From: Agrobacterium cucumeris | Lineage (GTDB): Bacteria > Pseudomonadota > Alphaproteobacteria > Rhizobiales > Rhizobiaceae | Reading direction: 5' to 3' | Length of the DNA: 64,000 nucleotides | NCBI RefSeq assembly: GCF_030036535.1 | Contig: NZ_CP080388.1 | Coordinates: 248,001 to 312,000, forward strand | Shown here: piece after piece, positions 10,416 to 20,908 of the stretch | How positions within the stretch are numbered: the first letter of the stretch is position 1 | How the letters are laid out: each line of letters opens with the position of its first letter | The notes under the pieces: model-generated | Told to the model about the DNA's origin: nothing | The model's database searches: none | What the model saw: only the letters and a program-made list of their open reading frames with translations | Made by a program: the position numbers and the translations under genes

Positions 10416-10664
10416 ATGCGTTCTGGAGTGCTCATAGCCGGGCTGATCATGGCCCTCATACCCACCTTGGCGGATGCTCACAATTGCAAATGCCGAAATC
10501 GCGGCACCATGTTCGAACTCGGCCAGACATCCTGCCTGAAGGTCGATGGCGGCTCCTATCTGGCGCGTTGCGAGATGAAGCTCAACGTCTCGTCCTGGAC
10601 CAAGGTTCAGGACGGTTGCCCCGTGACACAACGGCTGCCGCAACAGTCGATACGCATCAATTGA
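10416..10664 (+). CDS. small secreted cysteine-rich protein, function unknown
   Basis: An 82-residue protein with a clear Sec signal peptide (MRSGVLIAGLIMALIPTLADA) and probable cleavage after ADA. The mature part of about 60 residues has five cysteines (HNCKC, SCLK, ARCEM, GCPV), suggesting disulfides in the periplasm. The ATG at 10416 has a GGAG site nine bases upstream; an in-frame ATG at 10395 lies too close to the promoter. I do not recognise a named family. It converges with the following GGDEF-EAL gene, leaving only 6 bp between stop codons. Confidence 0.72.
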   Translation: MRSGVLIAGLIMALIPTLADAHNCKCRNRGTMFELGQTSCLKVDGGSYLARCEMKLNVSSWTKVQDGCPVTQRLPQQSIRIN

Positions 10665-10670
10665 TGTCGT

Positions 10671-12914
10671 TTACGCCCCTGCCCGAAGAGCAAAGAGCGG
10701 CGCGTTCTGCGCTTCCACCATGATGGTGATGTCTTCGGCGGCCACCGGTTTCGAAAACAGGTAACCCTGCAACTCGTCGCAGCCGCATAGATGCAGGATG
10801 GCGGCCTGTTCTTCGGTCTCGATACCCTCTGCCGTCACCGGAATATCGAGCGATTTCGCCAGCGCCACGGTGGCCTGCAGCATTTCCAGAGAGCGCCCGC
10901 CATGTTCCAGCGCCACGACCAGTGACCGGTCGATCTTCATCCGGTCGAAACCGAAGCGGCGCAGATATCCGACGCTTGCAAATCCGGCACCGAAATCATC
11001 AAGCGCAATATGCAGGCCAAGCTGTTTCAGCTTGTCGATCGCAGCACCAGCCCGCTCCGGATGCTGGATGAAATAGCCTTCCGTCATTTCCAGCCGCAAC
11101 CGTTCGGATGGCGTCTGCGTCGCCGCGAGAATATCCGCCACATGACCGGAAAAGGCGGGATTTCGGAACTGCACGGGTGAAATGTTGACGGATAGCTTGA
11201 TGGACGGCCATTGCCGCGCCGTCTCGCAGGCCTTGTGCAGAACCATAAGGCCAAGCCGGTCGATGAGGCCACTGGTTTCGGCAGCCGCGATGAAGATATC
11301 CGGTGGCACGAAGCCATGCCCCGGCCTTTGCCAGCGCGCCAGCGCTTCCACCCCGGTAATGCAGCGCGTCGCAGCGTTGACGACCGGCTGATAGACCACG
11401 GTAATCTCGTCGTTGAGGATGGCGCAGCGAAGATCGGCCTCGAGCTGCAGCTTTTCCTCACGCAGCGCATCCATCTTCAGCTCATAGGAAACGTAACGCC
11501 CGCGCCCGTTCTCCTTGGCCTGATACATGGCCATATCGGCGCGGCGCAGCAGTTCCTCGCCATTGATATCGCCGGCGCGGGAAACCGAGGTGCCTATGCT
11601 GCAGCCGATGCTCGCCACCCTCTCGCCGATGCTGAAGGGTTCGGTGAAAAGTTCGAGCAGCGCCAGACACAGCTTGCGGCCTTCCGACCAGACATCGTTG
11701 CCCTGAATGGCGATTGCGAATTCATCGCCGCCGAGCCGCGCCAGCACCGCGCCTTCCGGCACCAGCACGCGAAGCGCTGCCGCCACGCCCTTGATCAGCC
11801 GGTCACCGGCGGCATGGCCGTAGGAATCGTTGATTTCCTTGAAACCGTCGAGATCGAGGTAGAGCAGCTTGATATCGGTTCTGTCGTGACGGGCCTTGCC
11901 CACCATGCGGTTCAGCCTGGCAAACAGACCGGCGCGGTTGCTGAGCCCGCTCAGGCGGTCGCGCAGCGCCTCTTCCCTTGCCGCCGCCTCATCCGCCTTC
12001 AGCCGATCAAGCGTGGCCGAACCGATGATGAGCAGTACCAGAAAGAACGTGCCGGCAATACCGAGCGCGGTGAAGACCACCGGCCGCGCCTCATGGAAAC
12101 TGACATCGCCCGGCAAATGCGAGCGCCAGACGAGCCGCGCCAGCACATCGCCGAGCGGATTGACGATATCCACATGGTTGGCCGTAGGCGCATCGCCATA
12201 TTGCAGTTCCAAACCATCGATGACGTAGTTGCGGGCAAGCTTGTCCACCATCGCCTGTTTGAGATGGCGGGCGAAAATCAGATAACGCCGCTCCGCACCA
12301 ACGGGCGGCAGAGCGCCGGACTTCAGCCGCACCAGCGCAACGCCCGTGGCAGCAACACCATCGTCGGTTTTGACAAAACCGGTGACCTGGGAAGTGATGC
12401 CCGGACGCATGGCCCGCACGCGTTCGATCATCTCCTCCAGGCCTGCAGCGAAATAGGCGTCAGGCGCCCATGTGACGGGCTTGCCGTTCTGGTAGGCCAT
12501 GCGAACCCCACCAGCCTCGTCGAGAACGACAGCGGTATCGAAGAGATCGTTGTTGACCGTCATGTCGCCGTAATTGCTGGCTATCCAGTCGAACCTGTCT
12601 GGCGCATAGACATATTCGGCGGCATCGTCCCAGGCGGCGTAGTCGTTGAGCGTGGCGCCAAGCTGCTCGCGGAAGGTGACCAGAGCACCCGCCGTGGTCT
12701 CGCGGGAGCGGGCATTGTCAAGCAGGTTCGCCTTTTCCCTGACCTGGCTGAGGGCGGACAGCACCAGCGCGGTGACGATGAGAAGCACCAGCGCAAAAGT
12801 GGACAATACGATGCCGACGGCGGTTCTGCGCCCGACCGGCAAATATTCCCCAATGTTTCGCGGCGCAATCCGCATAAATTCCCCTTCGAAAGCATCATCT
12901 TGCGAAGGAAACAT
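10671..12914 (-). CDS. CHASE4-GGDEF-EAL membrane protein, c-di-GMP turnover
   Basis: A 747-residue (or 734 if started at the internal MRIAPRNI) c-di-GMP signalling protein. One membrane helix (about 30-55) is followed by an extracytoplasmic CHASE4-like sensor with FREQLGATLNDYAAWDDAAEY, a second helix (about 275-295), a GGDEF domain with an intact ARLGGDEFAIAI active site, and an EAL domain. The EAL domain has GVEALARWQRPGHG, LRLEMTEGYF, LDDFGAGFASVGYL and KIDRSLV, so its catalytic set also appears complete. Both synthesis and hydrolysis of c-di-GMP are therefore possible. It stands alone with no operon partner. Confidence 0.92.
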   Translation of the reverse strand: MFPSQDDAFEGEFMRIAPRNIGEYLPVGRRTAVGIVLSTFALVLLIVTALVLSALSQVREKANLLDNARSRETTAGALVTFREQLGATLNDYAAWDDAAEYVYAPDRFDWIASNYGDMTVNNDLFDTAVVLDEAGGVRMAYQNGKPVTWAPDAYFAAGLEEMIERVRAMRPGITSQVTGFVKTDDGVAATGVALVRLKSGALPPVGAERRYLIFARHLKQAMVDKLARNYVIDGLELQYGDAPTANHVDIVNPLGDVLARLVWRSHLPGDVSFHEARPVVFTALGIAGTFFLVLLIIGSATLDRLKADEAAAREEALRDRLSGLSNRAGLFARLNRMVGKARHDRTDIKLLYLDLDGFKEINDSYGHAAGDRLIKGVAAALRVLVPEGAVLARLGGDEFAIAIQGNDVWSEGRKLCLALLELFTEPFSIGERVASIGCSIGTSVSRAGDINGEELLRRADMAMYQAKENGRGRYVSYELKMDALREEKLQLEADLRCAILNDEITVVYQPVVNAATRCITGVEALARWQRPGHGFVPPDIFIAAAETSGLIDRLGLMVLHKACETARQWPSIKLSVNISPVQFRNPAFSGHVADILAATQTPSERLRLEMTEGYFIQHPERAGAAIDKLKQLGLHIALDDFGAGFASVGYLRRFGFDRMKIDRSLVVALEHGGRSLEMLQATVALAKSLDIPVTAEGIETEEQAAILHLCGCDELQGYLFSKPVAAEDITIMVEAQNAPLFALRAGA

Positions 12915-13054
12915 TCAAAAGCCGTTAAACGGCATTGTGACGACGCCCCAAAAAGATACGGGTATAAAACGACAGTCTGGCTGCAAACCTGAAAAATCCT
13001 TCCATGAAATGCCGGGGGTTTTTCATAAAAAATGGTTTTAATCGCGCGCCACAA

Positions 13055-13084
13055 AGAAAAAACCTCCCCCGCGAACGGGAGAGG
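13055..13084 (-). terminator. intrinsic terminator after metQ
   Basis: On the minus strand a 9-bp stem (one G-U pair) with a TTCG loop, 13063-13084, is followed by TTTTTTC. It begins 29 bases after the metQ stop and has the full form of a rho-independent terminator for the metNIQ operon. Confidence 0.88.
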
Positions 13085-13112
13085 CCGAAACGTCCGCCAG
13101 GGCGAACAGGGA

Positions 13113-13892
13113 TTACCAGGACGGGATGACCGTGCCGTTATACTTTTCCAGAATGAAGGCCTTCACTTCCGGGCTGTGGTAGGATTCCACCAGCGTCTTC
13201 ACCCAGGGCTTGTCCTTGTCCTGCGCACGAACGGCGATGATGTTGGCGTAAGGGGACTTTTCGCTTTCGATGGCGATGGCGTCCTTCTTCGGGTTCAGGC
13301 CCGCTGCCGTGGCATAGTTGGTGTTGATGACCGAAGCGTCGGTGTCGTCAAGCGAACGCGGCAGCTGGGCGGCGTCAAGTTCGACGATCTGGATGTTCTT
13401 CGGGTTTTCGGTGATGTCGGCAGGCGTTACCTTCAGGCCGGCTTCTTCCTTGACCTTGAGAACGCCCTTGGAAGCGAGAACCAGCAGCGCGCGGCCGCCA
13501 TTGGTCGGGTCGTTCGGAATGCCGATGGTCGCGCCGTCCTTCAGCTCGTCAAGGTTCTTCACCTTCTTGGAATAAACGCCCATCGGGGTGGTGATGGTGG
13601 TGCCGACGCTGACGAGATCGAACTTGCGGTCAGCGATCTGGTTGTCCAGGTAAGGCTGGTGCTGGAAGGAATTGGCCTGCAGCTCGCCATCGTTCAGCGC
13701 CTGGTTCGGCACGACATAATCGGAGAATTCGATGATATCGATATCGAGGCCCTTGGCGGCCGCAATCTTCTTCACCTGTTCCATGATCTGCGCGTGCTCG
13801 GCGGGGGTGACGCCGATCTTGATGGTCTCGGCCAGCGCCTGACCGGCGGTGAAGAGAGCGGCGAGCGAAGCCGCGAGGATGAGTTTTTTCAT
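13113..13892 (-). CDS. metQ: methionine ABC transporter substrate-binding protein MetQ
   Basis: A 259-residue periplasmic protein of the NlpA/MetQ family that binds methionine and delivers it to MetNI. Residues 1-21 form a signal peptide (MKKLILAASLAALFTAGQALA). Family motifs are IKIGVTPAEHAQIMEQVKK, YLDNQIADRKFDL, PMGVYSKKVKNLDELKDGA and ATIGIPNDPTNGGRALL. There is no lipobox cysteine, so unlike the E. coli lipoprotein it should be freely periplasmic. It is the last gene of the operon, 33 bp after metI, and is followed by a strong terminator. Confidence 0.95.
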   Translation of the reverse strand: MKKLILAASLAALFTAGQALAETIKIGVTPAEHAQIMEQVKKIAAAKGLDIDIIEFSDYVVPNQALNDGELQANSFQHQPYLDNQIADRKFDLVSVGTTITTPMGVYSKKVKNLDELKDGATIGIPNDPTNGGRALLVLASKGVLKVKEEAGLKVTPADITENPKNIQIVELDAAQLPRSLDDTDASVINTNYATAAGLNPKKDAIAIESEKSPYANIIAVRAQDKDKPWVKTLVESYHSPEVKAFILEKYNGTVIPSW

Positions 13893-13925
13893 GGGTGTCT
13901 CCTTGGGTTGTTATTATAAACGCAG

Positions 13926-15813
<1,888 letters not shown>

Positions 15814-15861
15814 TCATTTCGTCAGGCTTTCACTCAGAAATGCCGGGGATCGGCAATTCGA

Positions 15862-15887
15862 TGGCGCATACTTGCCCGCAGGCGCCA
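15862..15887 (-). other. hairpin in the metN leader
   Basis: Minus-strand TGGCGC and GCGCCA form a perfect 6-bp stem with a 14-base loop, preceded by AAAAGG. It lies about 165 bases before metN, in a region with no gene. It could be part of a regulatory leader or just a hairpin; I could not fit it to the SAM-I or SAM-II consensus. Confidence 0.3.
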
Positions 15888-15994
15888 CCTTTTAACAGGG
15901 ATGTTTTTTCAATTATCTGAAAAGAGAGAAAAAATCTACCGCAAAGCCGCCTTGGCGACCCTGCGGCAGTCAAGATTTCGCGACGATATGAAAA

Positions 15995-16624
15995 TCACAC
16001 GCGGCTGGTGAATTCCTCGAGCGGGCGGCGCACCTTTTTCAGGTTCACCAGCCAGTCGCCATCGGGCTGGCGATAACCCAGCGGCAGGATGGTAACGGAG
16101 CGCAGACCCTTTTCACGCAGGCCCAAAATTTCATCGAGCTTGGCCGGATCAAAACCTTCCATCGGGGTGGAATCAACGCCCTCGAAAGCCGCCTGCGCCA
16201 CCGCCATGCCGAAGCCGATATAGGCCTGACGGGCGGCATGTTCGAAATTCACCTGCTGGTCGCGCTGCGGATAGGAGGTGAGCAGCATCTGACGATAGGC
16301 TTCCCAGCCTTCATTCTTGATGCCGCGTTCTTCATTGACCAGATCGAACATATGGTTGATCCGCTCTTCGGTGTAGTTGTCCCACGCCGCAAACACCAGC
16401 AGATGCGAGCCATCGGTGACCTGCGCCTGGTTCCAGGCGATCTCGCGGATCTTGGCGCGCACGTCAGGATCGGTGACAACGATCACCTCGAAGGGCTGAA
16501 GACCGCTGGAAGTGGGCGCCAGCCGCGCCGCCTCGACGATGCGCTCGACCTTGTCTTCGGACACCGGTTTGGAAGGGTCCATTTTCTTGGTGGCATAACG
16601 CCAGTTGAGTTTTTCGATAAGCAT
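15995..16624 (-). CDS. nitroreductase family NAD(P)H-dependent FMN oxidoreductase
   Basis: A 209-residue flavoenzyme of the NfsB/NfnB-like nitroreductase family. Typical features are the opening LNWRYATKKMDPSKPV, the FMN-binding stretch RLAPTSSGLQPFEVIVV, the dimer region AARQAYIGFGMAVAQAAFEG with DSTPMEGFDP, and LPLGYRQPDGDWLVNLKKVR near the end. These proteins reduce nitroaromatics, quinones or aldehydes with NAD(P)H. It stands alone. The ATG at 16624 follows an AAGGGAAAA stretch that can serve as a ribosome site. Confidence 0.93.
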   Translation of the reverse strand: MLIEKLNWRYATKKMDPSKPVSEDKVERIVEAARLAPTSSGLQPFEVIVVTDPDVRAKIREIAWNQAQVTDGSHLLVFAAWDNYTEERINHMFDLVNEERGIKNEGWEAYRQMLLTSYPQRDQQVNFEHAARQAYIGFGMAVAQAAFEGVDSTPMEGFDPAKLDEILGLREKGLRSVTILPLGYRQPDGDWLVNLKKVRRPLEEFTSRV

Positions 16625-16805
16625 GTTCGTTTTCCCTTGGGAGGACCAGCCCGCCCTGCCCCTTGGGCGACAGAACGGGCGCTACGCTTCGTAGCCTGTC
16701 TGACATAGGCGACGGGCTGGCGGGCACAAGCAGGCACCGCGAGGTAACCGATAAAAAAGTTTGGGAAACTGATAATAAGGGGACGGAACTTTCGAAGTTG
16801 CTCTC

Positions 16806-16882
16806 CGTCATCCTCGGGCTTGACCCGGGGATCCATCAGTACGACCCGATCGTGGATCCTCGGATCAAGTCCGAGGATGACG
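16806..16882. repeat. REP-type palindrome, copy 1
   Basis: A 77-bp near-palindrome that begins CGTCATCCTCGGGCTTGACC and ends with its complement, GGATGACG. The same unit recurs at 20909, 24529 and 33791. It lies between the nitroreductase and beta-glucosidase genes, which are both on the minus strand. Short peptides such as VILGLDPG translated from it are artefacts. Confidence 0.9.
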
Positions 16883-16925
16883 AACGAGAGGTCGGTGCTC
16901 TGACGCAATCACGCCATGGGTAAGT

Positions 16926-18305
16926 TTACCCCTTCACCACACCATAGTTGCCCTTCGGAAACCCCGAAGCCAGCGCGCTGTACCACTTCCCACTGTTCTT
17001 CAGCGTACGCACCTGCGTGTCATAATCCACATGCACGAGGCCGAAGCGCATGCGATAGCCTTCGGCCCATTCGAAATTATCCATCAGGCTCCAGGCGAAA
17101 TAACCGCGCATCGGGTAACCGTCGCGGATGAGATCGGCGACGATGCCGAGGTGTTCGGCATAATAATCGAGCCGCGGCTGGTCATTCACCTCACCGTTTT
17201 CGATGCCCATATTATAGCAGGCGCCGTTTTCGGTGATGTAGCATTCCGGCAGGTCGTAACGCTTGTAGAGCGTCTCGACCAGCGACTGCAGCGCCGGCGC
17301 ATAAACCTCCCAGCCGATATCGGTCTTCACATCGCTGACGGCGGGAGCCAGTGTGGTGGCGGGGAACTCCGCACCCGGCGTCGCATCGTCGGCAACGCGC
17401 ATCGGCGTGTAATAATTCAGGCCCCACCAGTCGAGCTTCTGGCTGATGATGGCGAGGTCTTCCGCCTCCACGACGGGCATGCCGCTGCCCAGCGCTTCCA
17501 TCATCTGCGCCGGATATTCACCCTTGAAGACCGGATCGAAAAACGCGCCATTGTGGAACTGGAAGGCCCGTTCGGCCGCTTTCAGATCAGCTTCGCTGTC
17601 GGAAGCGGGAATGACGGAATGGGCGTTCAGCACCAGTCCCACCGGTACCTTCGGCGCGACATGGCGCGATGCCTCGACGCCGAAACCATGGGCGAGATTG
17701 ATGTGGTGCATGGCGGCAAGGGCTGCCTCCATGTTGCGCTCGCCCGGCGCGTGAATGCCGTAGAGATGGCTGAGCCACACCGCGCACCACGGCTCGTTGA
17801 AGGTCGCCACCGCATCCAGCCGGTCGCCGAGGCGGGCCATGACGGTCTTGGCGTAACGCTGAAAGGCATGGGCGGTGGAGCGCGAGGCCCAGCCGCCGTC
17901 GCCCATCAGCGTCAGCGGCAGGTCCCAATGGTAAAGCGTCGCATAGGTCTTGATGCCGCGCGCCTTGCAGCCATCAACGAGGCGGTCGTAAAAATCGAGC
18001 CCCTTCTCATTGATCGGGCCGAAACCGTCAGGAATGATGCGCGGCCAGGCGATGGAGAAACGATAGGCCTCGACGCCCATCTCCTTGATGAGATCGAGGT
18101 CTTCTTCCCAGCGATTATAGTGATCGCAGGCGATATCGCCATTGTGCCGCCCGAAGACATGGCCCGGCATGTTGCAGAAGGCATCCCAGATGGAGGGTTT
18201 GCGGCCATCCGCCTTGGTGGCACCTTCGATCTGGAAGGAGGCGGTTGCGACACCGAACAGGAAATCGCCGGGAAAACGGGCTGCAAGCGCTTTGGCATCG
18301 GTCAT
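16926..18305 (-). CDS. abg: GH1 beta-glucosidase (Abg)
   Basis: A 459-residue retaining beta-glycosidase of glycoside hydrolase family 1. It hydrolyses beta-glucosides and beta-galactosides such as cellobiose or plant aryl glucosides in the cytoplasm. The acid/base glutamate is in TFNEPW (near residue 171) and the nucleophile in ITENGACYN (near 359). The N-terminal signature FLFGVATASFQIEGATKADG is present. The sequence is very close to the Agrobacterium enzyme Abg, the source of the first glycosynthase (nucleophile mutant), as far as I recall it. No signal peptide is seen, matching a cytoplasmic enzyme. Confidence 0.97.
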   Translation of the reverse strand: MTDAKALAARFPGDFLFGVATASFQIEGATKADGRKPSIWDAFCNMPGHVFGRHNGDIACDHYNRWEEDLDLIKEMGVEAYRFSIAWPRIIPDGFGPINEKGLDFYDRLVDGCKARGIKTYATLYHWDLPLTLMGDGGWASRSTAHAFQRYAKTVMARLGDRLDAVATFNEPWCAVWLSHLYGIHAPGERNMEAALAAMHHINLAHGFGVEASRHVAPKVPVGLVLNAHSVIPASDSEADLKAAERAFQFHNGAFFDPVFKGEYPAQMMEALGSGMPVVEAEDLAIISQKLDWWGLNYYTPMRVADDATPGAEFPATTLAPAVSDVKTDIGWEVYAPALQSLVETLYKRYDLPECYITENGACYNMGIENGEVNDQPRLDYYAEHLGIVADLIRDGYPMRGYFAWSLMDNFEWAEGYRMRFGLVHVDYDTQVRTLKNSGKWYSALASGFPKGNYGVVKG

Positions 18306-18872
18306 CGGAGAGGCCTTCTCATATCCATCGAGCGTGAAAAGATGAACAGCGGTTTAGACCATGTCGGCCAGCAGGTACAGCCGGAGCCGTTGAAATCTAC
18401 AACGTTTCAGAATGGGAGGTTAACAAGTCCAAAGCGCTTTGCGCACGGAAATTCACCGCGGCGGCAAAGCAGCGGGGCGGGCCATCGGTCCGGCAAATGC
18501 GGATGGAATGGAAGTGTGGTGGTGAAAGTCGTGCATTTGCCGGACCGCGTTTCTTGGGCCGTGATACCGGCCCGCTTTGGTCGGGGTATTGTCACGACAC
18601 CTATCGGATCGGTCCCTCCCCGCTTCTGGCATTGCGGGGCGCCTTTCCGAAACATGGCCTGCCAGAACCATGCTTGTCGATGCCGGCCTCCGATTCGCGA
18701 AGGGCGCCGCGCGTATCGCCCTTCCTTACCGGTTGCGGGAACAATGATGCGGCCGAAAGGAGCAACGGGGAAAAGCGGGGAGCAATTTTGCGGCAAGTGA
18801 TTGGGCGAAAAGAGGCGGCGGCGGAAAATCATCCGCCGCCCTTTCACTATGAACCCTGCCGATGCGTGAAGA
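18306..18872. other. 567-bp intergenic region with clustered hairpins
   Basis: No convincing gene is seen. Three perfect hairpins follow each other: arms 18486-18500/18533-18547 (15 bp), 18556-18561/18568-18573 (6 bp), and 18618-18623/18634-18639 (6 bp). A TGAAA/TTTCA dyad near 18392 lies 87 bp upstream of the beta-glucosidase and might be an operator. The hairpin group could belong to a small RNA or a decayed repeat. Confidence 0.45.
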
Positions 18873-20168
18873 TTACGCCGCCTGCGGCGCAAGGTTGGCG
18901 GAGCCCGGCTTTCTGAGCAGCAGCACCGAGACGGCGGCAATCATGCACATCAGGCCGGCAATCTGCAGCGCGGGCATATAGGTGTCGAAATCGCTCTTGA
19001 AGAAACCGGCGCCGAAGGCGGCGGTGGCGGCACCCAGCTGATGGCCGGCAAAGACCCAGCCGAACACCAGCCCCGCCTTTTCGCGGCCGAAATTCTCGGC
19101 GGCGAGCTTCACGGTCGGCGGCACGGTCGCCACCCAGTCCAGCCCGTAAAAGACGGCAAAGACCGAAAGCTCCACGAAGCTGAACCCGGAAAAGGAGAGA
19201 TAAAGCAGCGACAGGCCACGCAGACCATAAAACCAGAACAGCAGGAAACGATTGTCGAAACGGTCGGAAAGCCAGCCGGCGAAGATCGTGCCGAAGAAAT
19301 CGAAAATACCGATAACCGCCAGCGTACCCGCCGCCGTGACGGCGGCCATGCCGAAATCGCCGCAGATCGAAATCCAGTGGGTCTGGATGAGGCCGTTGGT
19401 GGAAAGGCCGCAGACGAAGAAAGTACCGAACAGCACCCAGAAGACCGGGTTGCCGGAGACGCTTTTCAGCGTCAGTATCGGCGAGACCAGCGTTGCGAGG
19501 AACCTGTGATCCTGCCTGGGCGGGTGCGCCACGACAGTCTCGCCATAGGCCGGCAGGCCGAGATCGGCGGGGTGGTCGCGCATCAGAAGCAGCACGAGGA
19601 TCATGGCAACGGCAATCACCGCGACGGAAAGTGTCAGGGCTGTCCGCCAGCCATAGGCTTCCGTCAGCGCCGCCAGAAGCGGCAGAAAAACCAGCTGGCC
19701 GGTGGCGTTGCTGGCCGTCATCAGGCCGATCACCAGCCCGCGGCGTTTGGAAAACCAGCGCGTGGCAACCGTGGCGCCCAGCACCAGCGCCGTCATGCCG
19801 GTGCCGACACCAATCACCACGCCCCACAGCAGCAGCAATTGCCAGACCTCTGTCATGAAAAACGAGGCGACGATGCCGCCCATGATCAGCGCAAGTGCCG
19901 TCGACACCACCTGGCGGATGCCGAAATGGTTCATGAAGGCGGCGGCAAAAGGCCCGAGCAGGCCGAAAAGCACCAGCCGGACAGCCATGGCGGAGGAAAT
20001 ATCGGCGATATCCCAGCCGAATTCCTGATGCAGCGGCTGGATCATCACCCCCGCAGAGCCCATGGCGCCGGCGGTGGCCAGCATGGTCAGAAAGGTGGTG
20101 GCGGCGACAAGCCAGCCATAATGCAGGTTTCTGCCGGCCATCCAGCTGGCAAGGCGTGTGGAGAGCAT
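18873..20168 (-). CDS. MFS transporter, oxalate/formate- or MCT-like
   Basis: A 431-residue 12-helix carrier of the major facilitator superfamily. The arrangement HYGWLVAATTFLTMLATAGAM at the first helix and RRGLVIGLMTASNATGQLVF after helix four resemble the OxlT/monocarboxylate branch. The substrate may be an organic acid, but this is inference. The ATG at 20168 is preferred; a TTG six bases earlier also fits. It lies downstream of a MarR gene on the same strand, and the 89-bp gap holds two copies of the operator found before marR, so MarR should repress both genes. Confidence 0.88.
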   Translation of the reverse strand: MLSTRLASWMAGRNLHYGWLVAATTFLTMLATAGAMGSAGVMIQPLHQEFGWDIADISSAMAVRLVLFGLLGPFAAAFMNHFGIRQVVSTALALIMGGIVASFFMTEVWQLLLLWGVVIGVGTGMTALVLGATVATRWFSKRRGLVIGLMTASNATGQLVFLPLLAALTEAYGWRTALTLSVAVIAVAMILVLLLMRDHPADLGLPAYGETVVAHPPRQDHRFLATLVSPILTLKSVSGNPVFWVLFGTFFVCGLSTNGLIQTHWISICGDFGMAAVTAAGTLAVIGIFDFFGTIFAGWLSDRFDNRFLLFWFYGLRGLSLLYLSFSGFSFVELSVFAVFYGLDWVATVPPTVKLAAENFGREKAGLVFGWVFAGHQLGAATAAFGAGFFKSDFDTYMPALQIAGLMCMIAAVSVLLLRKPGSANLAPQAA

Positions 20169-20207
20169 GTTCAAGGTCCCTTTCCAGCGGCCTTCGGCCG
20201 ATTCTTG

Positions 20208-20221
20208 CGGGTATATACCCG
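20208..20221. promoter_or_regulatory. MarR operator, copy 1 (before the MFS gene)
   Basis: A perfect 14-bp palindrome CGGGTATATACCCG, 40 bp upstream of the MFS start. It is identical to the site in front of marR at 20666. Confidence 0.78.
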
Positions 20222-20227
20222 ATTTTA

Positions 20228-20241
20228 CGGGCAGATACCCG
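20228..20241. promoter_or_regulatory. MarR operator, copy 2 (imperfect)
   Basis: CGGGCAGATACCCG differs from the perfect palindrome at two central positions. It begins 20 bp after the start of copy 1, about two helical turns, which would allow two MarR dimers to bind the same face of the DNA. Confidence 0.7.
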
Positions 20242-20257
20242 CTTCATGATCAAAAAA

Positions 20258-20659
20258 TTACAGGGCGGCGAGCAGTTCCTGCAATTGCGCGGTCTTTTCC
20301 GGCCCCAGCCGGGCCTCGATCTCGTCCTGAACGCCGTCCCAGAGCGGTGCGCCCATCTTCAGGATCGCGTGCCCCTCCTCCGTCACGGTCAGCATCGCCT
20401 CCCGCTGGTCCTCGCCGTGGCCGATCGCCACCAGCCCCATGCGTGCCAGCACCCTGGCATTGCGGCCAACGGTGGAGCGATCCAGCTCCACCCGCGCGGC
20501 AAGATCGGTGAGCGACACCGGCGCGGTGCGATTGATGTTCCGCAACAGGCTGAACTGGCCGATATTGACGCCAAGCGGCGCCAGCGCCTCGTCATAATAG
20601 GACGAAACCTTGCGGGATGCTTTGCGCAACAGAATGCAGTGGCAGCTATCGTTTGGCAT
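20258..20659 (-). CDS. MarR family transcriptional repressor
   Basis: A 133-residue winged-helix regulator. The recognition part is TDLAARVELDRSTVGRNARVL followed by the wing (GLVAIGHGEDQREAMLTVTEEG), which is standard for MarR. The open frame reaches 20806, but the extra 49 residues are not conserved in character and translate the operator itself, so the ATG at 20659 (MPNDSCHCILL) was chosen. A cysteine-containing head (SCHCI) raises the possibility of redox sensing as in OhrR-type relatives, without proof. A perfect operator sits 6 bp upstream, so it should repress itself and the MFS gene behind it. Confidence 0.9.
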   Translation of the reverse strand: MPNDSCHCILLRKASRKVSSYYDEALAPLGVNIGQFSLLRNINRTAPVSLTDLAARVELDRSTVGRNARVLARMGLVAIGHGEDQREAMLTVTEEGHAILKMGAPLWDGVQDEIEARLGPEKTAQLQELLAAL

Positions 20660-20665
20660 TTGTCT

Positions 20666-20679
20666 CGGGTATATACCCG
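20666..20679. promoter_or_regulatory. MarR operator, copy 3 (before marR)
   Basis: Perfect palindrome CGGGTATATACCCG six bases upstream of the marR ATG. Bound repressor there would block both RNA polymerase and initiation close to the ribosome site. The rest of the marR upstream region contains only a REP element, a hairpin and no gene. Confidence 0.8.
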
Positions 20680-20908
20680 CAAAATCGCAAGGGCAAGAGG
20701 CGTTCGGGAAAATTATCGGCGGGGAAGGTTTTGCCGCATGGACCATGGGGTCGAAACAACAAGCGCCAGCTTCTTGACGGAGCGACCGCTGGCGAAGCCG
20801 TGGCATCTCTCCTGCGATGCCGAACTTGTCCCATTGCTGTCCGGTTCAAATTTCTGGACGCTTTCTATGGCATGGAAGTTAGTGGCAAACGTTGGGCATT
20901 TTTCTTGG

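Noticed and set aside
11211..12992. A 593-residue open frame on the plus strand
   Set aside because: It is antisense to the CHASE4-GGDEF-EAL gene, which has all expected motifs. High GC content keeps antisense frames open.
16663..16923. An open frame coding for VILGLDPGIH-like peptide
   Set aside because: It comes from the REP palindrome at 16806, which produces such peptides in all copies.
18407..18940. A 177-residue open frame on the minus strand
   Set aside because: The translation is rich in Arg, Pro and Cys without domain features, and it crosses the hairpin cluster and overlaps the real MFS gene.
20660..20806. N-terminal extension of the MarR protein to 20806
   Set aside because: It would translate across the operator and adds 49 residues not typical of MarR proteins.
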